NCBI RefSeq assembly: GCF_001652725.1
Contig: NZ_LWHJ01000027.1
Location: forward strand, 434,001-498,000
From: Pedobacter psychrophilus
GTDB lineage: Bacteria; Bacteroidota; Bacteroidia; Sphingobacteriales; Sphingobacteriaceae
Reading direction: 5' to 3'
Length of the DNA stretch: 64,000 bases
Positions within the stretch are counted from its first letter, which is position 1, and each line of letters opens with the position of its first letter. The translations under genes were made by a program, and so were the position numbers. Shown piece after piece: positions 17,975 through 26,401 of the stretch. The notes below the pieces were generated by a model that was not told the DNA's origin, searched no databases, and worked only from the letters and a program-made list of their open reading frames with translations.

Positions 17975-18477
17975 TTACATTTCAATTTTTCCCTCGGTCA
18001 CAAGGTATTACTAAAGAAATTAAAGATGTGATTTCTTGTTTTGAATTAGAATATTCAAATATTAAATCTCCCGAATTTAATTTGTCAAGTAATGAAGTGT
18101 TAGAAGTTGTAAGACCTCATTTAGAAAAACTTGAATTTATTTGTGAAACTGGTAAATCGGCAACTCAAAAAATAAGTGTCCCAGTCTTATTTGGTTATGA
18201 CAACCGAATAGATAAATCTTTCAATGCTGATGCGCTAAGCTGTGATGGAAAAATTGTAATTGAAATTGAAGCAGGAAGAGCAACAGAAAACAATCAATTT
18301 TTAAAAGATATTTTTCAAGCATGTATGATGTTTGAAGTAGAATATTTAATAATCGTAGTAAGAAAAGTGTATCGAAAACACAAAGATTTTGAGATAATTC
18401 ACACTTTTTTAGAGACTCTTTATATCTCAAATCGCCTCCATCTTCCTCTTAAAGGAATCTTATTAATTGGGTATTAA
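17971..18477 (+). CDS. Putative PD-(D/E)XK-like nuclease in two-gene insert
   Basis: 168 residues, no signal or membrane segment. The centre reads DKSFNADALSCDGKIVIEIE followed by AGR: D87 followed by E98-x-E100 on a hydrophobic strand resembles the core of PD-(D/E)XK nucleases, and the following helix NNQFLKDIFQACMM plus strand EVEYLIIVVRKVY fits the fold. The C-terminus LPLKGILLIGY is another strand. This is pattern-based inference; the usual lysine is not obvious. It overlaps the preceding small gene by ATGA. Both interrupt the methyltransferase gene. Confidence 0.55.
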   Translation: MITFQFFPRSQGITKEIKDVISCFELEYSNIKSPEFNLSSNEVLEVVRPHLEKLEFICETGKSATQKISVPVLFGYDNRIDKSFNADALSCDGKIVIEIEAGRATENNQFLKDIFQACMMFEVEYLIIVVRKVYRKHKDFEIIHTFLETLYISNRLHLPLKGILLIGY

Positions 18478-18499
18478 TATCCATGATATAGGTTTACGT

Positions 18500-18580
18500 A
18501 AGGGATAGCAGTGGAAATCCTTTTTGCTTTTTCTGCAAAAAGATTGAAGCGAATAGCCCGACCCGCAGGGTTACGCCCAA
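18500..18580 (-). repeat. Dispersed intergenic element, copy B
   Basis: Reverse complement of the element seen at 14585 and 54271: TTGGGCGTAACC, GGGCTATTCGCTTCAATC, TTTTTGC and GCAAAAAGGAT, ending CTGCTATCCC. Here it separates the putative nuclease gene from the remaining methyltransferase part and is locally G+C-richer than its surroundings. Confidence 0.6.
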
Positions 18581-18605
18581 ATTATTTTTATTTTCTTCAA
18601 TTTTC

Positions 18606-19028
18606 ATGTCGAGAAACAGAGTACGTTCTTGGGATGAAGTGTCTTATACAATTCAAGCTGGCGGTCGTCATGTTCCAATACACCCACAAGCTCCAAAAAT
18701 GAAGTTTATTGAGCAGAATTTACGAGAATTTGTGAGAGGAAGTGAAGATTTATATCGTCGATTGAGTATTAGAGAATGCGTAAGAATTCAAACTTTTCCC
18801 GATACTTTTAAATTTTATTATAAGAGTGTTGATGCAGGTTACAAAATGATTGGAAATGCTGTTCCTGTAAAAATGGGAGAGATTTTAGCTAATAAAATTT
18901 TAAAAGACTTAAAAGGTTTCAAAGTCAAGAATGATGTGAAAATTCAGAAAGTCATAACCAAAGTTAATGGCGTTGTAGTTCGAGAAAGAATGGTTGAAAT
19001 AATAAATAATATTCCTGTTAATGCCTAA
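18606..19028 (+). CDS. C5-cytosine DNA methyltransferase, C-terminal part (target recognition and motifs IX-X)
   Basis: 140 residues beginning MSRNRVRSWDEVSYTIQAGG, the target-recognition segment typical of GGCC methyltransferases, then motif IX LYRRLSIRECVRIQTFP and motif X GYKMIGNAVPVK. The residues encoded just upstream in the same frame (SSIF before the Met) also look like methyltransferase sequence, so the gene was once continuous and the frame resumes near 18590, immediately after repeat copy B. No ribosome-binding site is evident. It overlaps the endonuclease reading frame by 8 bases (ATGCCTAA). Alone it cannot methylate; pairing with the N-terminal part as a split enzyme is conceivable. 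Confidence 0.75.
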   Translation: MSRNRVRSWDEVSYTIQAGGRHVPIHPQAPKMKFIEQNLREFVRGSEDLYRRLSIRECVRIQTFPDTFKFYYKSVDAGYKMIGNAVPVKMGEILANKILKDLKGFKVKNDVKIQKVITKVNGVVVRERMVEIINNIPVNA

Positions 19029-19992
19029 AGTTCCAAGTTAAACTATTAACGGTAAAGCATTTGAATATGCTTTACTAAACCAATTTTTTGAAAGATTGGA
19101 GAAAATAACTCAAACTTCTATAGTCGATAATGCACCATTTCAAACGGCTTTAAAATGTTTTGAAACATTTGACGAAAAAGAGCAAGGTCAATATAAATTG
19201 GTTGCTAGTTTTGCTGTTAATTTTTTGTTAGATATTGAACCAAGATTGTCAAATGGAATTAGCGAAAATGATATTCTTCAATTAGAGATTGTTTCAGATA
19301 AAGAAGGTCAGATTGGAGATGTTCGGGATGTTTTAGCAATTAGGTCATTGCAAAAATGGGAAATTGGGATTTCTGCCAAAAATAACCATAGAGCGGTTAA
19401 ACATTCTCGTCTGTCAAACGATATTAATTTTGGTCAAAAATGGTTAGGCTTTACATCCAGTTCGGGATATTTTGAAGAGATAAAACCAATATTTGATAAT
19501 TTAGCTGAATTAAGAACTTTGAGTAAAGCCACGCAGAAATGGAGTACATTAGGTGATTACCATACTTCGGTTTATGTTCCAGTTCTAGACGCTTTCAAAA
19601 AAGAATTAATACGGCTGGATAATGAAAATCCAGGAATTGTCGCAGAAAAATTAGTTGAATACTTAATTGGTAACCAAGATTTTTATAAAATTATTAAAGG
19701 AAAAAGTAAAGTGGAAATTCAAGCTTATAATTTGCATGGAACTTTGAATTTACCTTTTGAAAATGTAAAACCTAAGTTTAAAATTCAGCGTCTAAAATTG
19801 CCAAATAGATTAATTGAGGTAGTTTACCAAGATAATTCTAAAACTACATTGTTGGTAACTTTAACTGAAGGTTGGCAAATTTCGTTCAGAATTCATAATG
19901 CAAGTTCGAGAATTGAACCATCCTTAAAGTTTGATATTAATTTGGTTTCTGCACCACATTCATTGTTTGTAAACAAATTGTTTGTTGGTTAG
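19021..19992 (+). pseudogene. HaeIII-like type II restriction endonuclease with an early stop
   Basis: The open part encodes an about 299-residue protein of the HaeIII endonuclease type (NFLLDIEPRLSNGI, GQIGDVRDVLAIRS, WEIGISAKNNHRAVKHSRLS). In the same frame the reading extends upstream as NGKAFEYALLNQFFERL to an ATG at 19021 that overlaps the methyltransferase stop, but a TAA at 19039-19041 interrupts codon 7. The only in-frame start after it is TTG at 19096. So the native N-terminus is lost by a single nonsense codon; rescue from the TTG would delete about 25 residues. Best read as an inactivated endonuclease. Confidence 0.65.
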
Positions 19993-20066
19993 TTTTCAAT
20001 CTCGAGCTTGCGCTCATCGTTTCAATAGTTAACAACTAGCATAAAAAGTGTAATATTTGATATTGA

Positions 20067-20711
20067 TTATCTGTTTACCAAACCTTTATGAGACCCATCA
20101 CAAACAGGAAATCTTTTAGATAAGCCACAAACACAATCATTTATTCCTTTTCCATTTAATATTCTTTGCTTATAATTTTCAATTCTGTTTTCACGAGTGG
20201 CGGCATTTTTAGAACCAGAAAAATGTAAGATGTAAGCTCTTTGTCGGCCTGGCGTTAATGCTTCAAAAGCATTTTTAAATTTGGAATCTTTATCAAAACC
20301 ACTAATTAATTCTTCGGGTAATTCAAAATCCTCATGTTTTTTTAATTCGACCTTTAAACCCGCTTTTTCAACCTCGATAGCTTCATAAATATATTCCTTT
20401 AAAGTGCTTTCTAATTCTACAATTTCTTTAATATTGTTAAACCTTATCTGCCTTCCGGATTGAACATTTTCTGTTTGCTGGATGAGTAGATTTTTCTCAT
20501 CATTTAACAAAGCACCTTTATAAAATAAAAGCGCACAATAATCCTTAAAGCCGTGTATCAACACAATATTGGCATTATTTAAAGTATAACAAGGATGCAT
20601 CCATTTAAAATCTTCCTGTAAACCAGTTTCTAAGATAATACTTCTCAGTTTTTCCATTTCTGATTTCCAATTTTTCAGATTGGAAATGAATTCATCAACT
20701 TTAGGGTTCAT
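20067..20711 (-). CDS. YdeI/OmdA-type protein with C-terminal CDGSH iron-sulphur motif
   Basis: 214 residues. The N-terminal part (about 1-120, DUF1801-like: NWKSEMEKLRSIILETGLQE, WMHPCYTLNN, IHGFKDYCALLFYKGALL) and the middle OmdA-like helix region (LTPGRQRAYILHFSGSKNAATRENRIE) are typical of YdeI proteins. The tail CVCGLSKRFPVCDGSHKG (193-210) fits the CDGSH signature C-x-C-x2-S-x3-P-x-C-D-G-S-H exactly, with C193, C195, C204 and H208 as expected [2Fe-2S] ligands. Function is not established. Monocistronic. Confidence 0.82.
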   Translation of the reverse strand: MNPKVDEFISNLKNWKSEMEKLRSIILETGLQEDFKWMHPCYTLNNANIVLIHGFKDYCALLFYKGALLNDEKNLLIQQTENVQSGRQIRFNNIKEIVELESTLKEYIYEAIEVEKAGLKVELKKHEDFELPEELISGFDKDSKFKNAFEALTPGRQRAYILHFSGSKNAATRENRIENYKQRILNGKGINDCVCGLSKRFPVCDGSHKGLVNR

Positions 20712-20742
20712 GTTAAAAAGAATTTATAGAAAATGATCATTT

Positions 20743-21114
20743 TTATATTGCTTTAAAGCCATCTAAAATTAATTTTGCTGTTGCAGGATTAGTAGCGATT
20801 GGCACATTTGCGACATCACAAATCCTCATTAACATTTGTACATCTGGTTCGTGTGGATGTTTACCCAGCGGGTCTCTAAAGAAAATAATCCCATCTAATT
20901 TTCCTTCCGCTGTCATTGCAGCAATTTGAGCATCGCCACCTTTTGGGCCGCTCAATTTTTTATCTACATCCAATCCTGTTTGTTCTATATATCCTCCGGT
21001 TGTACCAGTCGCCGTTAAATCCATTTGAGATAAAATATCATAATGATCTTTTACAAATGCAACCATTTCTGGTTTCTTTCCGTCGTGAGCTATTAAAGCT
21101 AATCTCTTTCTCAT
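20743..21114 (-). CDS. mgsA: Methylglyoxal synthase
   Basis: 123 residues, cytosolic. Converts dihydroxyacetone phosphate to methylglyoxal and phosphate, a bypass of lower glycolysis when phosphate is short. The sequence contains ALIAHDGKK at the N-terminus, ATGTTGGYIEQTG, SGPKGGDAQIAA for the phosphate site, and FFRDPLGKHPHEPDV; the family's catalytic aspartate lies in the GGD segment. Length is slightly below the Escherichia coli enzyme. It follows the SpmAB gene by 5 bases on the same strand, so the two are probably co-transcribed. Confidence 0.93.
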   Translation of the reverse strand: MRKRLALIAHDGKKPEMVAFVKDHYDILSQMDLTATGTTGGYIEQTGLDVDKKLSGPKGGDAQIAAMTAEGKLDGIIFFRDPLGKHPHEPDVQMLMRICDVANVPIATNPATAKLILDGFKAI

Positions 21115-21119
21115 ATCTG

Positions 21120-22352
21120 TTATTTAAAAAATATATATGCTATTATAATTGCGGCAACTACTCCAGCCAGTTCTGCCAATAAAGCTGCTGGCAAAGCATG
21201 TCTCGTTTTTTTAATGGAGACCGATCCAAAATAAATAGCTAATACATAAAAAGTAGTCTCGGTAGAACCTTGAATCACACAAGCCACTTTAGATGCAAAA
21301 CTATCCGCTCCACTGTTCTCCATCAATTCTACCATTAATCCTCTTGCGCCACTGCCACTTAACGGTTTCATAAAAGCAACGGGTAAGGCAGGCACAAATC
21401 CGGTATCTAAACCAAAAAATGCAACAATGCTTCCAATGCCTTGAGTGATAAAATCTAAAGTTCCAGAACCTCGTAAAACACCTACTGCAACTAAAATCCC
21501 AACCAAATATGGGATGATTTTAACTGCAATTTCGAAACCTTCTTTTGCACCTTCTATAAAAGTTTCAAAAACATTTATTTTACGGAAAAGTGCTAATGTG
21601 ATAAATGAAATGATGATACTAAATAATAAAACATTGCCAACCACACCAGAAACTAAACCAATCTGATCTGGATTGAGCGTAGTAAAATAATATAACAAAC
21701 CCCCAATTAATATTGCCGCTGATCCTAAGTAAATGATGATTACTTTTTGAAATAAATTGATTCTCTGATAAATACAAGTCACCACCAAACCTACCAAAGT
21801 GGAGAAAAATGTAGCTAGCAGACAGGGAACAAAAACATCGGAAGGATCAACCGCACCTGCAGCTTTTCTAAATGCCATGATACTGGTTGGAATTAAAACC
21901 AAGCTTGATGCATTAAGCACCAAAAACATAATCTGAGCATTAGATGCTGTTTCTTTATTAGGATTAAGCTCTTGCAGTTCTTTCATGGCTTTTAAACCAA
22001 GTGGAGTTGCGGCGTTATCCAAACCCAACATATTTGCAGAAAAATTCATCAAAACAGACCCCAATGCAGGATGATTGCGTGGAACTTCTGGAAAAATTTT
22101 AGAGAAAAAAGGACCTACAATTTTGGCAAAAATATTAATCATTCCTCCTTTTTCGCCAATCTTCATGATGCCCAACCAAAACGTCATCAATCCAACCAAA
22201 CCCAAAGAAATCTCTGCCCCGGTTTTAGACATATCGAAAGTACTGTTTACAATAGTTTGGAAAATTTGATAATCCTGAAAGAAAATTAATTTTACCAAAG
22301 CCACCACAAAAGAGACTAAGAAAAAAGCAATCCAAACGTAATTTAAAGCCAT
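21120..22352 (-). CDS. SpmA-SpmB fusion, nucleoside-recognition domain membrane protein
   Basis: 410 residues with about ten hydrophobic segments. The N-terminal half resembles spore maturation protein SpmA (GSVLMNFSANMLGLDNAATP, LNPNKETASNAQ) and the C-terminal half SpmB (IIPYLVGILVAVGVLRGSG, PLSGSGARGLMVE, GSTETTFYVLAIYFGSV). In non-sporulating Bacteroidota the two occur fused like this; they belong to the nucleoside-recognition (Gate) transporters, and the substrate is not known. Stands directly upstream of mgsA. Confidence 0.85.
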   Translation of the reverse strand: MALNYVWIAFFLVSFVVALVKLIFFQDYQIFQTIVNSTFDMSKTGAEISLGLVGLMTFWLGIMKIGEKGGMINIFAKIVGPFFSKIFPEVPRNHPALGSVLMNFSANMLGLDNAATPLGLKAMKELQELNPNKETASNAQIMFLVLNASSLVLIPTSIMAFRKAAGAVDPSDVFVPCLLATFFSTLVGLVVTCIYQRINLFQKVIIIYLGSAAILIGGLLYYFTTLNPDQIGLVSGVVGNVLLFSIIISFITLALFRKINVFETFIEGAKEGFEIAVKIIPYLVGILVAVGVLRGSGTLDFITQGIGSIVAFFGLDTGFVPALPVAFMKPLSGSGARGLMVELMENSGADSFASKVACVIQGSTETTFYVLAIYFGSVSIKKTRHALPAALLAELAGVVAAIIIAYIFFK

Positions 22353-22660
22353 TTATATGTTTTGAGTCTAAAGTTTAAAATTTTTTGAAGATATAAATTT
22401 TTGAGGTTTGATTAATAGCTGTAAATCAAATAAAATAAAATTATCTCCATTTCGATTTATAAGATTTAAGGATAAAAAGTATTGATTTGCAAACCAATAA
22501 CTCCCCTGCAATTAATTTATAAAAACTTTGCGCTCTTTGTGCCTTCCTCTGTTACCTCTGTGGTAATACAAATCTTCAATTTTCTAAATAGATTAAAACC
22601 CTATATTTGCACCTCAAAAATTACCCACAAGCAAAAGCTCAGCTTTAGCATGAAATTAAT
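22353..22660. promoter_or_regulatory. 308-base spacer with prfC promoter and a G+C-rich repeat word
   Basis: The divergent spacer between the SpmAB gene and prfC contains TATATTTG at 22602-22609, a perfect TAnnTTTG -7 box 52 bases before the prfC ATG. At 22527-22566 lies CTTTGCGCTCTTTGTGCCTT followed by CCTCTGTTACCTCTGTGGT, a run matching the widespread 'CTCTGTGGT' type of intergenic repeat seen in many bacteria. No gene is visible. Confidence 0.5.
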
Positions 22661-24262
22661 ATGAGTTTACAAAGCGAAATTGCCAAACGTAGAACTTTTG
22701 GTATTATAAGTCACCCTGATGCAGGTAAAACAACTTTAACAGAGAAATTACTTTTATTTGGAGGTGCCATACAAAAAGCTGGAGCGGTAAAAAGTAACAA
22801 AGCAGATAAAGCGGCAACTTCAGATTTTATGGAGATTGAAAAACAACGTGGTATTTCTGTGGCTACATCTGTAATGGGTTTTGAATATTTAAATACTAAA
22901 ATCAACATTTTAGATACACCGGGTCACAAGGATTTTGCTGAAGATACCTACCGTACTTTAACCGCCGTAGATTCGGTGATTTTAGTGGTTGATTGTGTGA
23001 AAGGGGTAGAAGAGCAAACCAAAAAACTGATGCAGGTTTGTAGAATGCGCCATACACCTGTTATCGTTTTTGTAAATAAAATGGATAGAGAGGGTAAAGA
23101 TCCTTTCGATTTATTAGAAGAGATTGAAAAAGAGCTAAATATTTCTACAAGGGCTTTAAGTTGGCCAATTGGTATCGGAAGTACGTTTAAAGGTGTTTAC
23201 CAACTACATGATAAATCTTTAAATCTTTTTAGTGCCAGCAAAAAACATATTGCCGATGACAGCATTGCAATTAACGGTTTAGATGATCCTAAATTAGAAG
23301 AACTTTTAGGAGAGCGATTAACATCGAAATTAAAAGAAGATGTAGAATTAATTGAAACCGTTGCCGAACCTTTTGATAGAGATTTATACCTTTCAGGATA
23401 TTTAGCCCCAGTTTTTTTTGGTAGTGCAATCAATAATTTTGGAGTTCAGGAACTGTTAGAAACGTTTATAAAAATTGCTCCATCGCCGCAAGGCAGAGAG
23501 ACTGATACACGTAAAGTAGAGCCTAATGAACCTAAGTTTAGTGGATTTATTTTTAAAATTCATGCAAATTTAGATCCCAATCATCGTGATAGAATTGCGT
23601 TTTGCAGAATTTGCTCGGGTACTTTCCAACGCAATACATTTTATCAGCATAATCGTTTAAACAAAAAATTGAAATTTGCTTCACCCACCAGTTTTATGGC
23701 TGATAATAAAAGCTTGGTAGAAGAGGCTTTTCCTGGCGATGTGGTTGGTCTATATGATTCAGGAAACTTTAAGATTGGAGATACTTTAACAGAAGGAGAA
23801 AGTTTACAGTTTATTGGTATACCAAGTTTTTCACCAGAAATATTTAGAGAATTAGAAAACAGCGATCCTTTTAAAACCAAGCAATTAGAAAAAGGAATCC
23901 ATCAATTGAGTGATGAAGGTGTTGCTCAACTATTTGTACAAAATCCTGGAAACAGAAAAATCATCGGTACAGTAGGAGAGTTGCAGTTTGAGGTGATACA
24001 ATTCAGGTTAAAAAATGAGTATGGAGCGTCTTGTCATTTTAGACCAGTAAATATTTCTAAAGCAAAATGGATTTCGGCTACAACTCCTCAAGAATTAGAA
24101 AAATTTACCAGACGTTATGCTCAAAAAATAGCTTTCGATAAAGAAAGTAAGCCTGTGTTTTTAGCTTCTTCTGCATGGGATATTGAATATGCTGCGAAAG
24201 AATATCCAGCAATTACCTTTCATGAAACATCAGAATGGGAAATGTTAGTGGATAAGAAATAG
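22661..24262 (+). CDS. prfC: Peptide chain release factor 3
   Basis: 533 residues, translational GTPase. P-loop [16 protein letters not shown] near the N-terminus, switch region [21 protein letters not shown] (G3), NKMD (G4). The elongation-factor domain II and the C-terminal RF3 domain ([20 protein letters not shown]) are present at usual length. It recycles RF1/RF2 from the ribosome after peptide release. The start is the ATG at 22661, with a -7 box 52 bases upstream. Convergent with the K+ channel gene, with only three bases between stops. Confidence 0.96.
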   Translation: MSLQSEIAKRRTFGIISHPDAGKTTLTEKLLLFGGAIQKAGAVKSNKADKAATSDFMEIEKQRGISVATSVMGFEYLNTKINILDTPGHKDFAEDTYRTLTAVDSVILVVDCVKGVEEQTKKLMQVCRMRHTPVIVFVNKMDREGKDPFDLLEEIEKELNISTRALSWPIGIGSTFKGVYQLHDKSLNLFSASKKHIADDSIAINGLDDPKLEELLGERLTSKLKEDVELIETVAEPFDRDLYLSGYLAPVFFGSAINNFGVQELLETFIKIAPSPQGRETDTRKVEPNEPKFSGFIFKIHANLDPNHRDRIAFCRICSGTFQRNTFYQHNRLNKKLKFASPTSFMADNKSLVEEAFPGDVVGLYDSGNFKIGDTLTEGESLQFIGIPSFSPEIFRELENSDPFKTKQLEKGIHQLSDEGVAQLFVQNPGNRKIIGTVGELQFEVIQFRLKNEYGASCHFRPVNISKAKWISATTPQELEKFTRRYAQKIAFDKESKPVFLASSAWDIEYAAKEYPAITFHETSEWEMLVDKK

Positions 24263-24265
24263 GAT

Positions 24266-25204
24266 TTAAATAACCTGATAATCACTAATTTTTGCTAAAT
24301 CAATTTCAGCAATTCCATCTTTATCAGTGTTAATGATTTTCTCAAACTTAGCGTCAAATACGACTTCGTTAGCCTTATAAGAATTTCTGGAATGTACAGT
24401 TTGTGAAAAAGCATCGTCAAAAGCTTTTAACATGATTATAAATTCTGCATCTCCATCTATTAATTCTTTTGCTGATAAATTATATAAGATACTCTCTTCA
24501 TCTAAAGGATGCACTACAGTCCAACTTAAAGTCAGCAGATTGATGGTATTTCGCTCTAATTTAAGTGGTACAAATCGTCTGGTAGCTTTTTCGCCCTCAC
24601 CAACATTAATGCTTAGCAAAACTTCCACATGTAATTCTATTAATTGGTTGCTACGTAAATTCGCAAATCTAAACATATAGGCTTTTCCTTCTAAATAAGG
24701 TGCAACCAATATGTTTTCGCTATAAATAATTTTAGCATTTGGTCTGCTAAAACGGCCATATAACAATCCTGTGGCTAATGCGAATGTTAATAATCCTAAA
24801 AAAGACTCAAATGCAGCAACAATGTTTGTTAAAAAACCATTTGGACTTAAATGTCCGTAACCAACTGTGGCAATTGTTTGGGCTGAGAAAAAGAAGGCGT
24901 CAAGAAATTTTTTAAATGGTTCTGTAGAAACAGAACCATTTAAATGTTCCATCCCTAAACTATAATAAATAAATGCGAAAAAGATATTAATTCCAATATA
25001 AGATATGGAGATGGTTATCCAAAACCTTGTCCAACTCATAAAAATTAAAGAATTATAAGCTTCATGAGGTTTAAAAAACGGCAAACCTTTTCTTTTGATG
25101 TTAGAACTGCCATCTTTGTTTAAAAGCCGTTGGTTATTTTGGGTTGGATTTTTCCCAAAACCCAAATCCTCATTTATGGTTGATTTATGTTTAATCTTAA
25201 TCAT
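24266..25204 (-). CDS. Inward-rectifier (KirBac-type) potassium channel
   Basis: 312 residues. Two transmembrane helices (about 58-82 and 124-150) flank a pore loop with the K+ selectivity filter ATVGYG (112-117). The C-terminal half is the immunoglobulin-like cytoplasmic domain of Kir channels (YMFRFANLRSNQLIELHVEVLL, LLTLSWTVVHPLDEESILY). It passes potassium across the inner membrane; gating is by ligands of the cytoplasmic domain. Divergent from the trp leader; spacer 61 bases. Confidence 0.92.
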   Translation of the reverse strand: MIKIKHKSTINEDLGFGKNPTQNNQRLLNKDGSSNIKRKGLPFFKPHEAYNSLIFMSWTRFWITISISYIGINIFFAFIYYSLGMEHLNGSVSTEPFKKFLDAFFFSAQTIATVGYGHLSPNGFLTNIVAAFESFLGLLTFALATGLLYGRFSRPNAKIIYSENILVAPYLEGKAYMFRFANLRSNQLIELHVEVLLSINVGEGEKATRRFVPLKLERNTINLLTLSWTVVHPLDEESILYNLSAKELIDGDAEFIIMLKAFDDAFSQTVHSRNSYKANEVVFDAKFEKIINTDKDGIAEIDLAKISDYQVI

Positions 25205-25265
25205 TAATTAAAAATGCTTTTAATTTTTTCAATATTCAAAAAATTACCATATTTGCCTAACAAAC

Positions 25266-25319
25266 ATGAAAATTTTAAATCTAAATATAATTTGGTGGTG
25301 GCATTACGAAAACTCGTAA
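25266..25319 (+). CDS. trpL: trp leader peptide with three consecutive Trp codons
   Basis: A 17-codon frame reads MKILNLNIIWWWHYENS. Three adjacent TGG codons sit immediately before a hairpin (TTACGA / TCGTAA at 25304-25319) and upstream of a terminator directly before trpD. Random occurrence of WWW in a tiny frame here is very unlikely. By analogy with known leader peptides it senses charged tRNA-Trp through ribosome stalling and controls the trp genes. No Shine-Dalgarno is visible, as usual in this phylum; CATATTTG lies 16 bases before the ATG as a near-consensus -7 box. Confidence 0.8.
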   Translation: MKILNLNIIWWWHYENS

Positions 25320-25382
25320 GGCATACCTCATTTTTTATTTTAAACAAGATATAAAGGGTTGCCATTTGGTAGCCCTTTTTTT
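25304..25382 (+). promoter_or_regulatory. trp operon transcription attenuator
   Basis: Segments that could pair alternatively: 1:2 hairpin TTACGA-AAAC-TCGTAA (25304-25319); segment 2 GGCATACC (25320-25327), which can pair partly with segment 3 GGGTTGCC (25356-25363); and segment 3 with segment 4 GGTAGCCC (25368-25375) followed by a T run, an intrinsic terminator. Stalling at the Trp codons would free segment 2 to block the terminator. The terminator is clear; the antiterminator pairing is approximate and inferred. Confidence 0.7.
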
Positions 25383-25402
25383 ATTTAATATTAAGCAATT
25401 TA

Positions 25403-26401
25403 ATGAAAGCGATTTTAAATCACTTATTCGAGCAAAAAACCTTTTCTAAAGAGCAATCTACAGAGATTCTAAAAAATATTTCTTTAGGGAAATACAATCA
25501 ATCACAAATGACAGCTTTTATGACTGCTTACTGCATGAGAAATATTACTGTTGATGAGTTAGAAGGATTTAGAGATGCGATGTTAGAACTTTGCATCCCA
25601 ATAAACCTAACTTCTGAATTCGATTTAATTGATCTTTGTGGAACAGGTGGAGACGGAAAAGATACTTTTAATATTTCTACCTTAGCTTCATTTGTGGTTG
25701 CGGGAGCAGGTTATCACGTGGCAAAACACGGTAATTATGGCGTTTCGTCTGGTTGTGGTTCTTCAAACGTAATGGAATTTTTGGGTTATCAATTCACTAA
25801 TAATGAAGACGATTTAAAAAAGTCTTTAGATAAAGCTGGAATTTGTTTTCTCCATGCACCTCTCTTTCACCCGGCTATGAAAAATGTAGCACCCATTAGA
25901 AGGGAATTAGGCGTTAAAACATTTTTTAATATGTTGGGTCCTATGGTTAATCCAGCTCAGCCTCAAAACCAAATTGTAGGTGTTTTTAGCTTGGAATTGG
26001 CAAGATTATATGCCTATTTGTATCAGCAATCAAATAAAAACTATACTATTTTACATGCTCTAGAAGGTTATGATGAAGTTTCTTTAACCTGCGATTTTAA
26101 AACTTTTTCAAATAAAGGAGAACAAATTACCACCATTGAGAGTTTGGGTTTTGAAAGGATAGAAGCAAATACAATAACAGGAGGTAATACGGTTGAAGAG
26201 TCGGCTAAAATTTTTATGGATGTTTTAAATAACGAAGCGACCGAAAATCAGAAAAATGTGGTTTTATGTAATGCGGCTTTGGCAATTAAAACCATTAATT
26301 TAAATAAGACGTTTGCAGATTGCTTTTATGAAGCAGAAAATTCTTTAACAGCTGGAAATGCAAAAACATCATTTAAAACATTATTATCATTAAACAATTA
26401 A
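25403..26401 (+). CDS. trpD: Anthranilate phosphoribosyltransferase
   Basis: 332 residues. Transfers phosphoribose from PRPP to anthranilate, the second step of tryptophan synthesis. The signature DLCGTGGDGKDTFNIST (80-84 is GTGGD) binds PRPP, and AKHGNYGVSSGCGSSN follows. Usual family length. It is the first enzyme gene after the leader and attenuator and overlaps trpF by one base (TAATG). trpE and trpG, which normally precede it, are absent. Confidence 0.96.
   Translation: MKAILNHLFEQKTFSKEQSTEILKNISLGKYNQSQMTAFMTAYCMRNITVDELEGFRDAMLELCIPINLTSEFDLIDLCGTGGDGKDTFNISTLASFVVAGAGYHVAKHGNYGVSSGCGSSNVMEFLGYQFTNNEDDLKKSLDKAGICFLHAPLFHPAMKNVAPIRRELGVKTFFNMLGPMVNPAQPQNQIVGVFSLELARLYAYLYQQSNKNYTILHALEGYDEVSLTCDFKTFSNKGEQITTIESLGFERIEANTITGGNTVEESAKIFMDVLNNEATENQKNVVLCNAALAIKTINLNKTFADCFYEAENSLTAGNAKTSFKTLLSLNN

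Noticed and set aside
18511-18702. 63-codon plus-strand frame in the methyltransferase locus
   Set aside because: It runs through dispersed repeat copy B and then the methyltransferase C-terminal part in the wrong frame.
15111-19992. Prophage or integrative element around topB and the restriction locus
   Set aside because: No integrase, relaxase, att duplication or phage structural gene is present; the restriction locus and topB can be explained separately.
19993-20066. Possible CRISPR-like repeat (TCGTTTCAAT words)
   Set aside because: No regular spacing and no second repeat-spacer unit; only a short GAGC/GCTC palindrome.
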